Positions 52,188 to 61,535 of a DNA stretch of 64,000 nucleotides are shown piece after piece; positions within the stretch are counted from its first letter, which is position 1, and each line of letters opens with the position of its first letter. Source of the DNA: SVFI01 sp045535935 (GTDB lineage: Bacteria > Bacillota > Clostridia > Lachnospirales > Lachnospiraceae); contig JAZSMO010000030.1 of NCBI GenBank assembly GCA_045535935.1, positions 46,880 through 110,879 on the forward strand, given 5' to 3'. Both the position numbers and the translations under genes were made by a program. Under the pieces are notes generated by a model. That model was not told the DNA's origin. It searched no databases and was given only the letters and a program-made list of their open reading frames with translations.

Positions 52188-52864
52188 AACGATCGAAAAT
52201 AAATGCTTGCATTAAGGATATGGAAAGACTCATGAAGGAGCATGGCTTTTTGCTTCCGCCGTTTTGCCATTGGACACCGCAGCAGTGGCAGGACAAAAAT
52301 GAGGAGTACGATGAAATCCGTGATAATATGCTTGGCTGGGACATTACCGACTATGGTCTGGGCGATTTCGACAAGGTCGGTTTTGCGCTGATCACGCTCA
52401 GAAATGGAAATCAAAATAATCCGAAGTATAAAAAGGTGTATGCGGAGAAGCTTTTGATGCTCAAGGAGGGGCAGCATTCACCGATGCATTTTCACTGGAA
52501 TAAGAGCGAAGATATTATCAACCGCGGTGGCGGTACATTGATCATACATGTGTATAACGATGCGGGAGACGGTTCTTTTGCGGATACGGATGTTCTTGTA
52601 AATATGGACGGAAGATCTTATTATGTTCCGGCCGGTACCGGTGTAGAGCTTAAGCCAGGGGAAAGCATTACGCTTTGGCCGCATCAGTATCATGATTTTG
52701 ATGTGAAGCCGGGCACGGGAGATGTGTTGATCGGAGAAGTATCTATGTGCAATGACGACAATACGGACAATCGTTTTTATGAGCCGGTGGGAAGATTTCC
52801 GACCATAGAGGAGGATGAACCGCCGTATCGTCTTTTGTGTAATGAATATCCTCCTGCAAAATAA
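52184..52864 (+). CDS. D-lyxose isomerase (YdaE-like cupin)
   Basis: A 226-aa cupin-fold isomerase resembling Bacillus YdaE, which converts D-lyxose to D-xylulose and also acts on mannose. Metal-binding cupin residues are visible in HSPMHFHWNKSEDIINRGGG and WPHQYHDF. FCHWTPQQW near the N-terminus is a family block. ATG 52184 overlaps the kinase stop, and the longer in-frame start at 52118 lies within the kinase gene. Confidence 0.85.
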   Translation: MKRSKINACIKDMERLMKEHGFLLPPFCHWTPQQWQDKNEEYDEIRDNMLGWDITDYGLGDFDKVGFALITLRNGNQNNPKYKKVYAEKLLMLKEGQHSPMHFHWNKSEDIINRGGGTLIIHVYNDAGDGSFADTDVLVNMDGRSYYVPAGTGVELKPGESITLWPHQYHDFDVKPGTGDVLIGEVSMCNDDNTDNRFYEPVGRFPTIEEDEPPYRLLCNEYPPAK

Positions 52865-52887
52865 ATGATAAGACAAAGGAAGTTATT

Positions 52888-54699
52888 ATGAAATTTTTAT
52901 TGGCAGCAGTCAATGCAAAGTATGTGCATTCCAATCCGGCCGTATACTCGCTGAAGGCCTATGCCGGGAAGAAAGATTCTGCGCTGGCGAATCATATTGA
53001 AATTGCAGAGTATACAATCAATCATGCCATGTCCGATGTTTTGGCAGATTTATATGTTCGCCGCCCGGATATGATAGGGTTTTCCTGCTATATATGGAAT
53101 ATTACTTATATACTTGAGCTTGCACAGGAAATAAAAAAACTTTTGCCGCAGGTGCAGATCTGGCTCGGCGGTCCGGAGGTGTCATTTGACAGTGTCCGTC
53201 TGCTGGAGCAATATCCTTTCCTTACCGGGGTCATGAAAGGGGAAGGAGAGGAGACGTTTCTGGAACTATTGCAGATTTATGCCAAAGTGCAAAAACAGGG
53301 CAAAGATTTTGCGAAGGCAGAGCTTGGCGGGATAAAAAGTGTGGCGGTGCGCAAAAAGGAAACCGTAATCCAGACAGAAGAAAGAGAGCCGGTGGTGTTG
53401 TCGGAGATTCCGTTTTTGTATGAGGATACCACGCCGTTTGAAAATCGCATTATTTATTATGAATCAGGCAGAGGCTGCCCGTTTCGGTGTAGTTATTGTC
53501 TTTCCTCCATTGATAAGACGGTTCGCTTGAGAGATATGGAAATCGTGAAAAAGGAGCTTGGATTCTTTTTGCAAAAAAAGGTGCGACAGGTAAAGTTTGT
53601 GGATCGGACATTTAACTGTAATAAAACACATGCGCTTGCCATATGGAACTATCTTTTGGAGAATGACAACGGAGTGACCAATTTTCATTTTGAGATTGCA
53701 GCCGATCTTCTCGGAGAAGAAGAGCTGGAGGTTTTAGCGAAATTTCGTCCGGGAGCGGTGCAGCTGGAGATCGGCGTGCAGTCTACCAATTCCGAGACCA
53801 TTCGTGAAATTGACCGCAAGATGGATGTGTGCAGATTGACACAGGTGATAAAACGAATTCACGACGGAAAAAATATTCATATCCATCTGGATCTGATTGC
53901 AGGACTCCCTTACGAAGATTACAAATCCTTCGGGAAATCTTTTGACGATGTGTATGCCATGGAACCGGAGCAGCTTCAACTGGGATTTTTGAAAGTGCTG
54001 AAGGGATCCAAAATGCATCAAAAAGCAGAGGAGTACGGACTTGTTTACCGATCCAATCCGGTGTATGAGGTACTTTATACCAATTGGCTTTCCTATGAAG
54101 AGGTGTGCAGGTTAAAGCGCATAGAGGAAATGGTGGAGCTCTATTATAACAGCAATCAGTTTACGACAACCCTTCCGTTGGCGGTAAAGCTTTTCTCGTC
54201 GCCGTTTGTATTTTTTGAAGCTTTGGCTGATTTTTACGAGAGGCAGGGATATTTTACGCAGTCCCCGGCCAGAAGTTACCGGTATCAGGTATTGTTATCT
54301 TTTTTGCAGGAGTATATCTGTAGGGAAAAAGATGCAACGACAGGGGAATATCCGGCCGATGAACGGCTTTATCGGGAAAGTCTGAATATGGATCTGTATT
54401 TGAGAGAAAATTGTAAAACCCGTCCGGAATTTGCGCCGGATACGACAAAAGACAGAGACAGGATTCGCAGCTTTTTCCAAAAAGAGGCAGCAGAGCACCG
54501 GGTTCTGGTGACGGATTATGCAGATTATGATGCCCGTATGCTGGCAAGAGCTGTTCACGTAGAGCCGGTTTTGTACGATTTTAAGACCGGGAACCGGTTA
54601 AAGGAAAAGGAATATATTCTTTTTGATTATAAAAACAGGAATGCATTGACCGGTGAAGCGAATATATACATGATAGGAAAAGTAATGACAGATGAGTAA
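52888..54699 (+). CDS. B12-binding radical SAM protein, DUF4080-like
   Basis: A 603-aa protein. Residues 1-130 form a cobalamin-binding-like Rossmann domain (NAKYVHSNPAVYSLKAYAG; IWLGGPEVSFD). The radical SAM core starts at GCPFRCSYCLS (CxxxCxxC, about residue 195), with a GVQS and IAGLPYED block typical of the family. The C-terminal DUF4080 region (about 380-600) closes it. Function is not established. AAGGAAG precedes the ATG. Its end overlaps the next gene by eight bases. Confidence 0.87.
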   Translation: MKFLLAAVNAKYVHSNPAVYSLKAYAGKKDSALANHIEIAEYTINHAMSDVLADLYVRRPDMIGFSCYIWNITYILELAQEIKKLLPQVQIWLGGPEVSFDSVRLLEQYPFLTGVMKGEGEETFLELLQIYAKVQKQGKDFAKAELGGIKSVAVRKKETVIQTEEREPVVLSEIPFLYEDTTPFENRIIYYESGRGCPFRCSYCLSSIDKTVRLRDMEIVKKELGFFLQKKVRQVKFVDRTFNCNKTHALAIWNYLLENDNGVTNFHFEIAADLLGEEELEVLAKFRPGAVQLEIGVQSTNSETIREIDRKMDVCRLTQVIKRIHDGKNIHIHLDLIAGLPYEDYKSFGKSFDDVYAMEPEQLQLGFLKVLKGSKMHQKAEEYGLVYRSNPVYEVLYTNWLSYEEVCRLKRIEEMVELYYNSNQFTTTLPLAVKLFSSPFVFFEALADFYERQGYFTQSPARSYRYQVLLSFLQEYICREKDATTGEYPADERLYRESLNMDLYLRENCKTRPEFAPDTTKDRDRIRSFFQKEAAEHRVLVTDYADYDARMLARAVHVEPVLYDFKTGNRLKEKEYILFDYKNRNALTGEANIYMIGKVMTDE

Positions 54700-55417
54700 T
54701 TTAAATGCAATCGTCATAGATTTAGAAATGACAGGACTCAATGTCCGTACGGAAAAGATCATAGAGATCGGTGCGGTAAAAGTCAGGAACGGTCATATTA
54801 CAGATACATGGAGCAGTCTGATCTGTCCGGGCAGGAAGCTGGATGAGACGACGGTCCGTATTACGGGAATTACCGATGAGATGCTTAAGGAGGCGCCGGT
54901 TTTTGAGGAGATATCCGCCTCACTTCTCGCTTTTATCGGAGAGGATGTATTGCTTGGTCACAATGTAATCTTTGACTATTCTTTCCTGAAAAAAGCAGTG
55001 ATCAATGTTCTTCCGAAGGGAAGCCGCTTCGAGAGGCAGGGAATCGATACCTTGAAGATAGCCCGTAGATTTTTGCCGGGAGATCAAAACAAGAAATTGG
55101 AAGAACTTTGCAGCTTTTACGGGATAGAGTATCAGGCGCACCGTGCTTTGGATGATGCTGTGGCCACTTACCGGCTTTACGAAAAATTGTGGGAGAGCTA
55201 TTTTGCCTCCGGCAGTGATATATTTGAGCCGAAATCCTTGGTATATCAGATAAAAAAAGAAAGTCCCGTGATGGCAAAGCAGATTGCCCAAATCACAAGA
55301 CTTGTAGAAGCATATGGAATCGAATGTCCCTATGAAATTGAAAAGATGACCAAAAACGAAGCGAGCCGATACGTCGACAAATTAAAAGCTGCTTACGGAG
55401 CGGTGCCGAAAGGCTGA
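54692..55417 (+). CDS. DnaQ-like 3'-5' exonuclease (DEDDh)
   Basis: A 241-aa protein. Exo I IDLEMTGLN, Exo II LLGHNVIFDYSFL and Exo III with HRALDDAVAT give the full DEDDh set, similar to the PolC exonuclease domain. A 70-residue C-terminal helical extension follows. It degrades single-strand DNA or RNA ends; the physiological partner is unknown. It starts inside the radical SAM gene and its end overlaps the convergent gene by 25 bp. Confidence 0.9.
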   Translation: MSNLNAIVIDLEMTGLNVRTEKIIEIGAVKVRNGHITDTWSSLICPGRKLDETTVRITGITDEMLKEAPVFEEISASLLAFIGEDVLLGHNVIFDYSFLKKAVINVLPKGSRFERQGIDTLKIARRFLPGDQNKKLEELCSFYGIEYQAHRALDDAVATYRLYEKLWESYFASGSDIFEPKSLVYQIKKESPVMAKQIAQITRLVEAYGIECPYEIEKMTKNEASRYVDKLKAAYGAVPKG

Positions 55418-56019
55418 TCTTCCTCGTCGAGGGCGCGTAAAATAGCATTTTTTGTCAGAGAGCGTAAAATCTCTGCTCTTTCTCTGAGCCAGATAAGGCC
55501 TCCGCTGTTTGCGGATTCCCGGTACATCCGGATGAGCAGCTTATAGTGGGACAGCGAATCTGTCCCGGTCAAAATAGTTTCTTCCGACAGCATGAGTGCT
55601 TCCTCTTTGCGGCCGATATCGTACAGATGCTGGCACAGAAGATAAATGTTCTTGGCGAAGCATTCGTAATTGGCGTCGTATTCGCTCAATATGGCAATGT
55701 TTGCTGCGCCGTATCTTTTTTTCACTTCCGTGTTGGAGATACCGTTCAGATTGACCATTTTTTTGTCGGAAAGGCCCAGAAGCAAAGGAAGAGATTCCGG
55801 TACAGGATCCGGAGCAAAGCTTTCCTCGGAAGGGAGCTTTTCAAAAGGGAAAAGAACAAAGTCCGAAGCCTCCAGTTGCTTTTTTCTGACACTATTTGCC
55901 AGTGTTTCTTCTTCCCAAAAATCCTGTTTGGCTTTTTCGTTTAAATTGCGGCTTTTCCGGAGCTGGTAAGTGAGCCAGAATCCGAAAACCGTAAAGCTTG
56001 CAAAAATAACAAAATTCAT
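55393..56019 (-). CDS. Membrane-anchored TPR-like protein, unknown function
   Basis: A 208-aa protein with an N-terminal helix (about 2-19) and a helical soluble region (about 105-190) whose pattern (YLLCQHLYDIGRKEEALMLSEE; SHYKLLIRMYRESANSGGL) resembles TPR repeats. I recognise no family. It is convergent with the exonuclease gene, and they share their last 25 bp. Confidence 0.6.
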   Translation of the reverse strand: MNFVIFASFTVFGFWLTYQLRKSRNLNEKAKQDFWEEETLANSVRKKQLEASDFVLFPFEKLPSEESFAPDPVPESLPLLLGLSDKKMVNLNGISNTEVKKRYGAANIAILSEYDANYECFAKNIYLLCQHLYDIGRKEEALMLSEETILTGTDSLSHYKLLIRMYRESANSGGLIWLRERAEILRSLTKNAILRALDEEDQPFGTAP

Positions 56020-56055
56020 ATATAATATCCTTTCGAAGTAAAAGAGGTGATCATT

Positions 56056-56163
56056 ATGCTTAATAATAACAAAATGAAGCGTGTTTTCGCAACAGTTATC
56101 GCAGTTATTTTGGTGCTTGCACTTGTTGTACCACTTGCAATTTCAGCGATTGGGTTTTTTTAA
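56056..56163 (+). CDS. 35-residue single-helix membrane peptide
   Basis: MLNNNKMKR, then about 22 hydrophobic residues, then SAIGFF at the end. AGAGGTGA stands six bases before the ATG, a good ribosome site. It lies 20 bp upstream of the VanW gene on the same strand, so it is probably in that operon. The basic N-terminus predicts an N-in helix. Function unknown; it is too short for most gene callers. Confidence 0.7.
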   Translation: MLNNNKMKRVFATVIAVILVLALVVPLAISAIGFF

Positions 56164-56182
56164 TTAATAAGAGGATTTAAAA

Positions 56183-57724
56183 ATGAAAAAATTTATGACA
56201 GTATTATCCGTTGTCTTTGCTTTTGTATTTACTCTCGGAATACATACAAAAGTCGAGGCAGCAGGTACATTTAACACAATCGAACAGGGTGTGTTTATCG
56301 GAGATATTGATGTATCCGGAATGACAACGTTGGAGGCGGAAGAGGCAGTAAATTCCTATATAGATTCTCTAAGACAAAAAGAGATTACTTGGAATGCCAT
56401 GAACAACAACTCCATCACGGTTACCGCCGGTGATCTCGGTATTAAATGGAAAAACAGTGAAGCGGTCGATCAGGCCGGTGAGCTCGGCAAGGCCGGAAAT
56501 ATCGTTCAAAGATACAAGGCTCTTAAGGATTTACAGCATGAGAATGAAGTATTTCCGCTGGAGATAACTTTTGATGAAGCGATTATCCGATCCATTATCA
56601 ACGAGCAGTGTCTGCAGTACAATGTGGAGGCAGTGGACGGAACACTTTCCAGAGAAGACGGGAAGTTTACATACATTGCCGGACAGACAGGTGTAGAGAT
56701 TGATGTGGAAGCTTCCGTAAAAAAGATTTATGAATTTTTAAGCGGTGAGTGGGATAAAGAAGATACAATCATTGATCTTGTGGCAGAGACAACACAGCCT
56801 CGCGGTACACAGGAGGAGCTGGCAGCAGTAAAAGATCTTCTCGGAAGTTTTACGACCAGTTTTTCCACTTCAGGATATAACCGTAGCGGCAATGTTCGAA
56901 ACGGAGCAAGTAAAATTAACGGAACGCTGTTGTATCCGGGAGATGCATTCTCTACGTATGAAGCAGTTAGTCCGTTTACGGAAGAGAACGGATATTATGA
57001 AGCAGGTTCCTATATGAACGGACTTGTCATCGATTCTCTCGGCGGTGGAATCTGTCAGGTTTCCACTACGCTTTACAATGCGGTTCTTTTGGCAGAGCTC
57101 GAAGTGACGGAGAGATTCAATCATTCCATGATTGTTACTTATGTAGATCCGTCTGCAGATGCGGCGATTTCCGGAACGGCAAAAGATTTTAAATTTGTAA
57201 ATAATTTAACATATCCGGTATATATCGAAGGATATACGACAGAAGACAAAAAGATTACATTCAATATTTACGGCTGTGAGACAAGACCGGAAAACAGAGA
57301 TGTAAAATACGAAAGTATTGTCATCAGCCAGACGGTTCCGGAAGGAGAAAAAGTAGTGGCTGATTCAGCTCAGCCGGCCGGCTATATTGATGTGCAGTCT
57401 GCACACATCGGATATGTGGCAGAGCTTTGGAAAGTAGTTACGGTGGACGGGGAAGAAGAAAGCCGTGAGCAGATAAATCAGAGTCGTTATACGCCGACAC
57501 CGCGAACTGCAGCAGTCGGAACGGCAACTGCGAACCCGGCGGCTGCGCAGGCTATCAATGCAGCGATTGCGACGGGAAGCATTGACCAGTGTCGTGCAAC
57601 AGCAGCAGCGATCAACGCCGGAACATACAATGACCCGGCATTGGCAGCAATGGTAGCACAGCAACAGGCGGCAGCGGCGGCTGCAGCAGCTGCACAACAA
57701 GCAGCAGAGGCTCCTGCTCCGTAA
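56183..57724 (+). CDS. VanW-family cell-wall protein with G5 domain and Ala-rich tail
   Basis: A 513-aa exported protein. A signal peptide (about 1-27) precedes peptidoglycan-binding type 4-like domains (about 35-200), then VanW (about 225-350; GGGICQVSTTLYNAVLLAELEV in parts) and a G5-like segment (about 370-440). The last 75 residues are Ala/Gln-rich low complexity ending in APAP. The combination suggests a wall-bound YoaR-like protein. GAGG precedes the ATG at a good distance. Confidence 0.88.
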   Translation: MKKFMTVLSVVFAFVFTLGIHTKVEAAGTFNTIEQGVFIGDIDVSGMTTLEAEEAVNSYIDSLRQKEITWNAMNNNSITVTAGDLGIKWKNSEAVDQAGELGKAGNIVQRYKALKDLQHENEVFPLEITFDEAIIRSIINEQCLQYNVEAVDGTLSREDGKFTYIAGQTGVEIDVEASVKKIYEFLSGEWDKEDTIIDLVAETTQPRGTQEELAAVKDLLGSFTTSFSTSGYNRSGNVRNGASKINGTLLYPGDAFSTYEAVSPFTEENGYYEAGSYMNGLVIDSLGGGICQVSTTLYNAVLLAELEVTERFNHSMIVTYVDPSADAAISGTAKDFKFVNNLTYPVYIEGYTTEDKKITFNIYGCETRPENRDVKYESIVISQTVPEGEKVVADSAQPAGYIDVQSAHIGYVAELWKVVTVDGEEESREQINQSRYTPTPRTAAVGTATANPAAAQAINAAIATGSIDQCRATAAAINAGTYNDPALAAMVAQQQAAAAAAAAAQQAAEAPAP

Positions 57725-57757
57725 ACAGGGAGAAACAACTCAAGACAGGTGACAAAA

Positions 57758-58753
57758 TTGAAACCAGGCAAAATTTCGGAGAATGTTCTAAAACGTTCCG
57801 TGTTAAAATATATTGATCAGGACAAAAAAGGAATTGCAAGAGGCGCAGCTATGGGAAATGACTGCGCCCTTTTTTCTCTTTGCGGCAGTGCGGCCACGGC
57901 GACCTGTTCTCTTGCGATAAAAGAAAGAGAAGCGCTGAAACATGCATTTTTCGGAGCGGTGAATAATCTGGCGGCCGGGGGACAAAAACCGACATATCTT
58001 ATTCTTAATATTACTCTTCCGGAGCGAGCCCGTGAGATCCGTTTGCAGGAGATTATGGAGGAAGCGACCGGGTTGTGTGCGCAGGAGGGCCTGCGGATCA
58101 TCGGAGGTCATACGGAGGTTTCAGCAGGCGTAACCACGACGGTAATCAGCGTTACCGCACTGGGAGAAGCAGGAGAGGATGGTCCGGTCCTGTCAGACGG
58201 GAAAAAGGATAAGTCAAATAACATAGACGGATATGACATTATAGTCTCCGGATATATTGCGGCGGATGCGGCGAGTCTTCTCGCCGTTCATAAAGAAGAC
58301 GAGCTTTTGGAAAGATATCCCGCATGGCTTGTGCAGGAAGTAAAAAGTTTCCGAAATACTCTTTCCGTGACTGCGGCGGCCGTTGTGGCCCGGTCTTTGG
58401 GAGTTACAAGGATGCATGATATCCGGGAAGGCGGAATTTTCGGGGCTCTTTGGGAGATGGCTCAGAGAGAAGGAAAGGGACTTACCATAGAGATGAAGCA
58501 GATACCGATGAAGCAGTCGGTGGTGGAAATCTGTAATTATTATGATCTGAATCCTTACGAATCATTGTCCGAGGGATGTCTTCTCATGATAGCAGAGGAC
58601 GGTCAAGCGTTGGCGGAATCATTATGGCAGCAGGGAATCGAGTCAGCCGTTATCGGAAAAGTGACAGGCGGCAATGACAGAATCATAAAAAACGGTGAGG
58701 AGATTCGCTATATGGATCTTCCGAAGCCGGATCAGATTAGAAAATTTTTGTAA
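57758..58753 (+). CDS. HypE/PurM-like AIR synthase-related protein
   Basis: A protein of about 331 aa with AIRS N and C domains: AMGNDCALF and HAFFGAVNNLAAGGQKPTYL near the front, GLRIIGGHTEVS in the middle, and VTRMHDIREGGIFGAL in the C domain, as in HypE-type proteins. No hydrogenase genes are adjacent and the C-terminal Cys of HypE is absent, so it is probably not a maturation protein. AGGTGA five bases before TTG 57758 favours that start; an in-frame GTG lies at 57749. Confidence 0.8.
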   Translation: MKPGKISENVLKRSVLKYIDQDKKGIARGAAMGNDCALFSLCGSAATATCSLAIKEREALKHAFFGAVNNLAAGGQKPTYLILNITLPERAREIRLQEIMEEATGLCAQEGLRIIGGHTEVSAGVTTTVISVTALGEAGEDGPVLSDGKKDKSNNIDGYDIIVSGYIAADAASLLAVHKEDELLERYPAWLVQEVKSFRNTLSVTAAAVVARSLGVTRMHDIREGGIFGALWEMAQREGKGLTIEMKQIPMKQSVVEICNYYDLNPYESLSEGCLLMIAEDGQALAESLWQQGIESAVIGKVTGGNDRIIKNGEEIRYMDLPKPDQIRKFL

Positions 58754-58781
58754 TAGAAAATAAAAAGAGGAGTGGAAAAAA

Positions 58782-59264
58782 ATGAGAGAAAGAATTTTAG
58801 CGATCATCGAAAAAAACAGCCGCATTGACATGCGCGAACTGGCAGTAATTATGGGAGAGCCTGAGATTGATGTGGCCAATGAGTTAAAGAAACTGGAAGA
58901 GGAAGGCGTTATTTGCGGATATCATACCCTGATTGACTGGGAAAAGACCAACATAGAAAAAGTATCTGCACTGATTGAAGTGCGCGTGACACCTCAGAGA
59001 GGGCAGGGATTTGACAGTATTGCAGAGCGCATTTACAAATATCCGGAAGTAAATTCCGTATATCTGATTTCCGGTGGATACGATCTTTTAATCACACTGG
59101 AAGGTCGCTCTTTGAAAGAAATTTCGCAGTTTGTTTCCGATAAACTTTCCACGCTGGAATCCGTGCTCAGTACAGCGACTCATTTTATTCTTAAAAAATA
59201 TAAAGACCACGGAACGATTCTTGACAAGAAAAACGAAGATGAAAGGATGAAGATCACCCCATGA
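58782..59264 (+). CDS. Lrp/AsnC-family transcriptional regulator
   Basis: A 160-aa regulator: an N-terminal HTH (NSRIDMRELAVIMGEPEIDVANELKKLEEEGVI in parts) and a RAM ligand-binding domain (about 65-145). Lrp proteins sense amino acids. It overlaps the aminotransferase gene by four bases, so it likely controls that gene in response to the relevant amino acid. GAGGAG precedes the ATG. Confidence 0.93.
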   Translation: MRERILAIIEKNSRIDMRELAVIMGEPEIDVANELKKLEEEGVICGYHTLIDWEKTNIEKVSALIEVRVTPQRGQGFDSIAERIYKYPEVNSVYLISGGYDLLITLEGRSLKEISQFVSDKLSTLESVLSTATHFILKKYKDHGTILDKKNEDERMKITP

Positions 59265-60439
59265 GAGACCCATTAGCAAAACAGGTAGTAGAATTAAAAC
59301 CATCCGGAATCCGAAAGTTTTTTGACCTGGTTGCAGAAATGCCGGAGGCAATTTCCCTCGGTGTCGGTGAGCCGGATTTTGATACGCCGTGGCATATTCG
59401 TGATGAAGGTATTTATTCCTTGGAAAAAGGACGTACCTTTTATACGTCCAATGCCGGATTAAAAGAGTTAAAACAGGAAATATGTAATTACATAAAGAGA
59501 AGACTGGATATCACCTATGATTACAATAACGACGTGATCGTTACGGTGGGTGGTTCGGAGGCCATCGACATCGCACTCCGCGCCATGATTAATCCGGGCG
59601 AGGGCGAAGAAGTTCTCATTCCTCAGCCGAGCTACGTATCCTATGAGCCGTGTGCGATTCTGGCGGGAGCAAAGCCTGTCATCATTGAGCTCAAAAATGA
59701 AAATGAATTCCGTCTGACAGCCAAGGAGCTGGAGGATGCGATTACCGATAAGACCAAGATTCTCATTCTTCCGTTCCCGAACAATCCGACCGGAGCAATC
59801 ATGGAAAGAAAGGATCTGGAGGCGATTGCAGAGGTCATTGAAAAGCATGATCTGTTTGTGATTTCCGATGAGATCTACGCAGAACTTTCCTACAATGAGG
59901 AGCATGTCTCTATTGCATGCATTCCGGGTATGAAGGAGAGAACGATATTAATTAATGGTTTTTCCAAGGCCTATGCCATGACCGGATGGCGTCTCGGCTA
60001 TGCATGCGGACCGGAAAATATCATCACTCAGATGGTAAAGATTCACCAGTTTGCAATCATGTGTGCGCCGACGACCAGTCAGTACGCAGCCGTGGAAGCT
60101 CTGAGAAACGGAGATGAGGATGTAAAAGAGATGCGCGAGGCGTACAATCAGCGCCGTCGTTTCCTCATGCATTCCTTCAAGGAAATGGGACTGGAATGTT
60201 TTGAGCCGTTCGGTGCATTTTACGTGTTCCCTTGTATCAAAGAATTCGGAATGACCAGTGAAGAATTTGCGACCCGTTTCCTCAATGAAGAGAAGGTAGC
60301 AGTTGTTCCGGGAACAGCGTTCGGGGACTGTGGAGAAGGGTTCCTTCGTATCTCGTATGCTTATTCACTGGAAAATCTTAAGGTTGCTATCGACAGACTC
60401 CGTCGTTTCGTGGAGAAGCTTCGGGCAGAAAAACAATAG
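59261..60439 (+). CDS. PLP-dependent aminotransferase class I/II
   Basis: A 392-aa fold type I aminotransferase of the PatA/AspC group. The PLP Lys is in NGFSKAYAMTGWRLGY (about residue 236), NPTG near residue 173 and the carboxylate-binding Arg in FLRISYA (about 367). Probable acceptors are aspartate, alanine or aromatic amino acids. Translationally coupled to its Lrp-type regulator. Confidence 0.92.
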   Translation: MRDPLAKQVVELKPSGIRKFFDLVAEMPEAISLGVGEPDFDTPWHIRDEGIYSLEKGRTFYTSNAGLKELKQEICNYIKRRLDITYDYNNDVIVTVGGSEAIDIALRAMINPGEGEEVLIPQPSYVSYEPCAILAGAKPVIIELKNENEFRLTAKELEDAITDKTKILILPFPNNPTGAIMERKDLEAIAEVIEKHDLFVISDEIYAELSYNEEHVSIACIPGMKERTILINGFSKAYAMTGWRLGYACGPENIITQMVKIHQFAIMCAPTTSQYAAVEALRNGDEDVKEMREAYNQRRRFLMHSFKEMGLECFEPFGAFYVFPCIKEFGMTSEEFATRFLNEEKVAVVPGTAFGDCGEGFLRISYAYSLENLKVAIDRLRRFVEKLRAEKQ

Positions 60440-60454
60440 CTTAAGGGTGATTTT

Positions 60455-60946
60455 ATGAACATTATTCTTCACCAGCCGGAAATTCCGGCCAATACCGGTA
60501 ATATCGGAAGAACCTGCGTGGCGACAGGTACAAGTCTGCATTTGATCGAACCGCTGGGCTTCCGCTTAAATGAAAAAGAAATTAAAAGAGCCGGAATGGA
60601 TTACTGGGACAAACTGGATGTGACAAGATACATCAATTTTGAAGAGTTTAAGGAGAAGCATCCGGGGGCAAAAATATGGATGGCAACGACGAAGGCAAAA
60701 CATGTCTATACGGACGTCACCTTCGGACCGGATGATTTTATTATGTTCGGCAAAGAGAGTGCGGGAATCCCGGAGGAGATTTTGGTGGATTATGAGGAAA
60801 CCTGTATCCGTATCCCGATGCTTTCGGACGTCAGGTCTTTAAATCTTTCCAACTCTGTGGCCATTGTGCTTTATGAAGCACTGCGCCAGCAAAATTTTGA
60901 ATCCATGCAGATGACAGGTGATCTTCACAGACTGCAGTGGAAGTAG
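60455..60946 (+). CDS. trmL: tRNA (cytidine-34 2'-O)-methyltransferase, SPOUT family
   Basis: A 163-aa SPOUT enzyme. NIILHQPEIPANTGNIGRTC at the start, FGKESAGIPEEIL and RIPMLSDVRSLNLSNSVAIV form the knotted AdoMet site. TrmL methylates the wobble ribose of tRNA-Leu. It is 15 bp after the aminotransferase and 10 bp before pth. Confidence 0.94.
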   Translation: MNIILHQPEIPANTGNIGRTCVATGTSLHLIEPLGFRLNEKEIKRAGMDYWDKLDVTRYINFEEFKEKHPGAKIWMATTKAKHVYTDVTFGPDDFIMFGKESAGIPEEILVDYEETCIRIPMLSDVRSLNLSNSVAIVLYEALRQQNFESMQMTGDLHRLQWK

Positions 60947-60956
60947 AGGAAACCAT

Positions 60957-61526
60957 ATGTATATTATCGTCGGACTGGGAAATCCTACCAAAGAATATGC
61001 GCATACAAGGCACAATGTAGGATTTGACACCATTGACAAAATTGCAGATAAATATAATATTGCCGTGACGGAAAAAAAACACAAAGCCGTATACGGCCGA
61101 GGATATATCGAGGGGCAAAAAGTAATTTTGGCCAAGCCGCAGACCTTCATGAATTTAAGTGGTGAATCCGTTCGTCAGCTCATAGACTATTACAAAGCGG
61201 ACGAGGAATCTGAACTGATCGTAATTTACGATGACATCAGTCTGGATCCGGGACAGCTTCGTATCCGAACAAAAGGAAGTGCGGGAGGGCATAACGGAAT
61301 CAAAAATATCATTGCACATCTCGGACATGACACATTCATGCGCATCAAGGTAGGCGTGGGCGAAAAACCGAAGGGATATGATCTCGCCGACTATGTATTG
61401 TCCCGTTTCCCGAAAAATGAGCAGGAAGCGATGGAGGATGCGTTTGTCAGGGCGGCCGATGCGGTGGAAGTTATAATCTTGGATGGTCCGCAGGAGGCCA
61501 TGAATCGCTTTAACGGTAAGAAATGA
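60957..61526 (+). CDS. pth: Peptidyl-tRNA hydrolase
   Basis: A 189-aa Pth. The catalytic His is in THRHNVGFD-type sequence (AHTRHNVGFDTID), with Asn in MNLSGESV, Asp in YDDISLDPG and the GSAGGHNGIKNI loop all present. It releases peptides from stalled peptidyl-tRNA. ATG 60957 with AGAGGA upstream; the longer frame starts inside trmL. The pth-mfd order is typical of Firmicutes. Confidence 0.96.
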   Translation: MYIIVGLGNPTKEYAHTRHNVGFDTIDKIADKYNIAVTEKKHKAVYGRGYIEGQKVILAKPQTFMNLSGESVRQLIDYYKADEESELIVIYDDISLDPGQLRIRTKGSAGGHNGIKNIIAHLGHDTFMRIKVGVGEKPKGYDLADYVLSRFPKNEQEAMEDAFVRAADAVEVIILDGPQEAMNRFNGKK

Positions 61527-61535
61527 GAGGCGTAA

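Noticed and set aside
57749..58753. hypE hydrogenase-maturation gene
   Set aside because: No hyp or hydrogenase genes nearby and the C-terminal Cys motif of HypE is absent.
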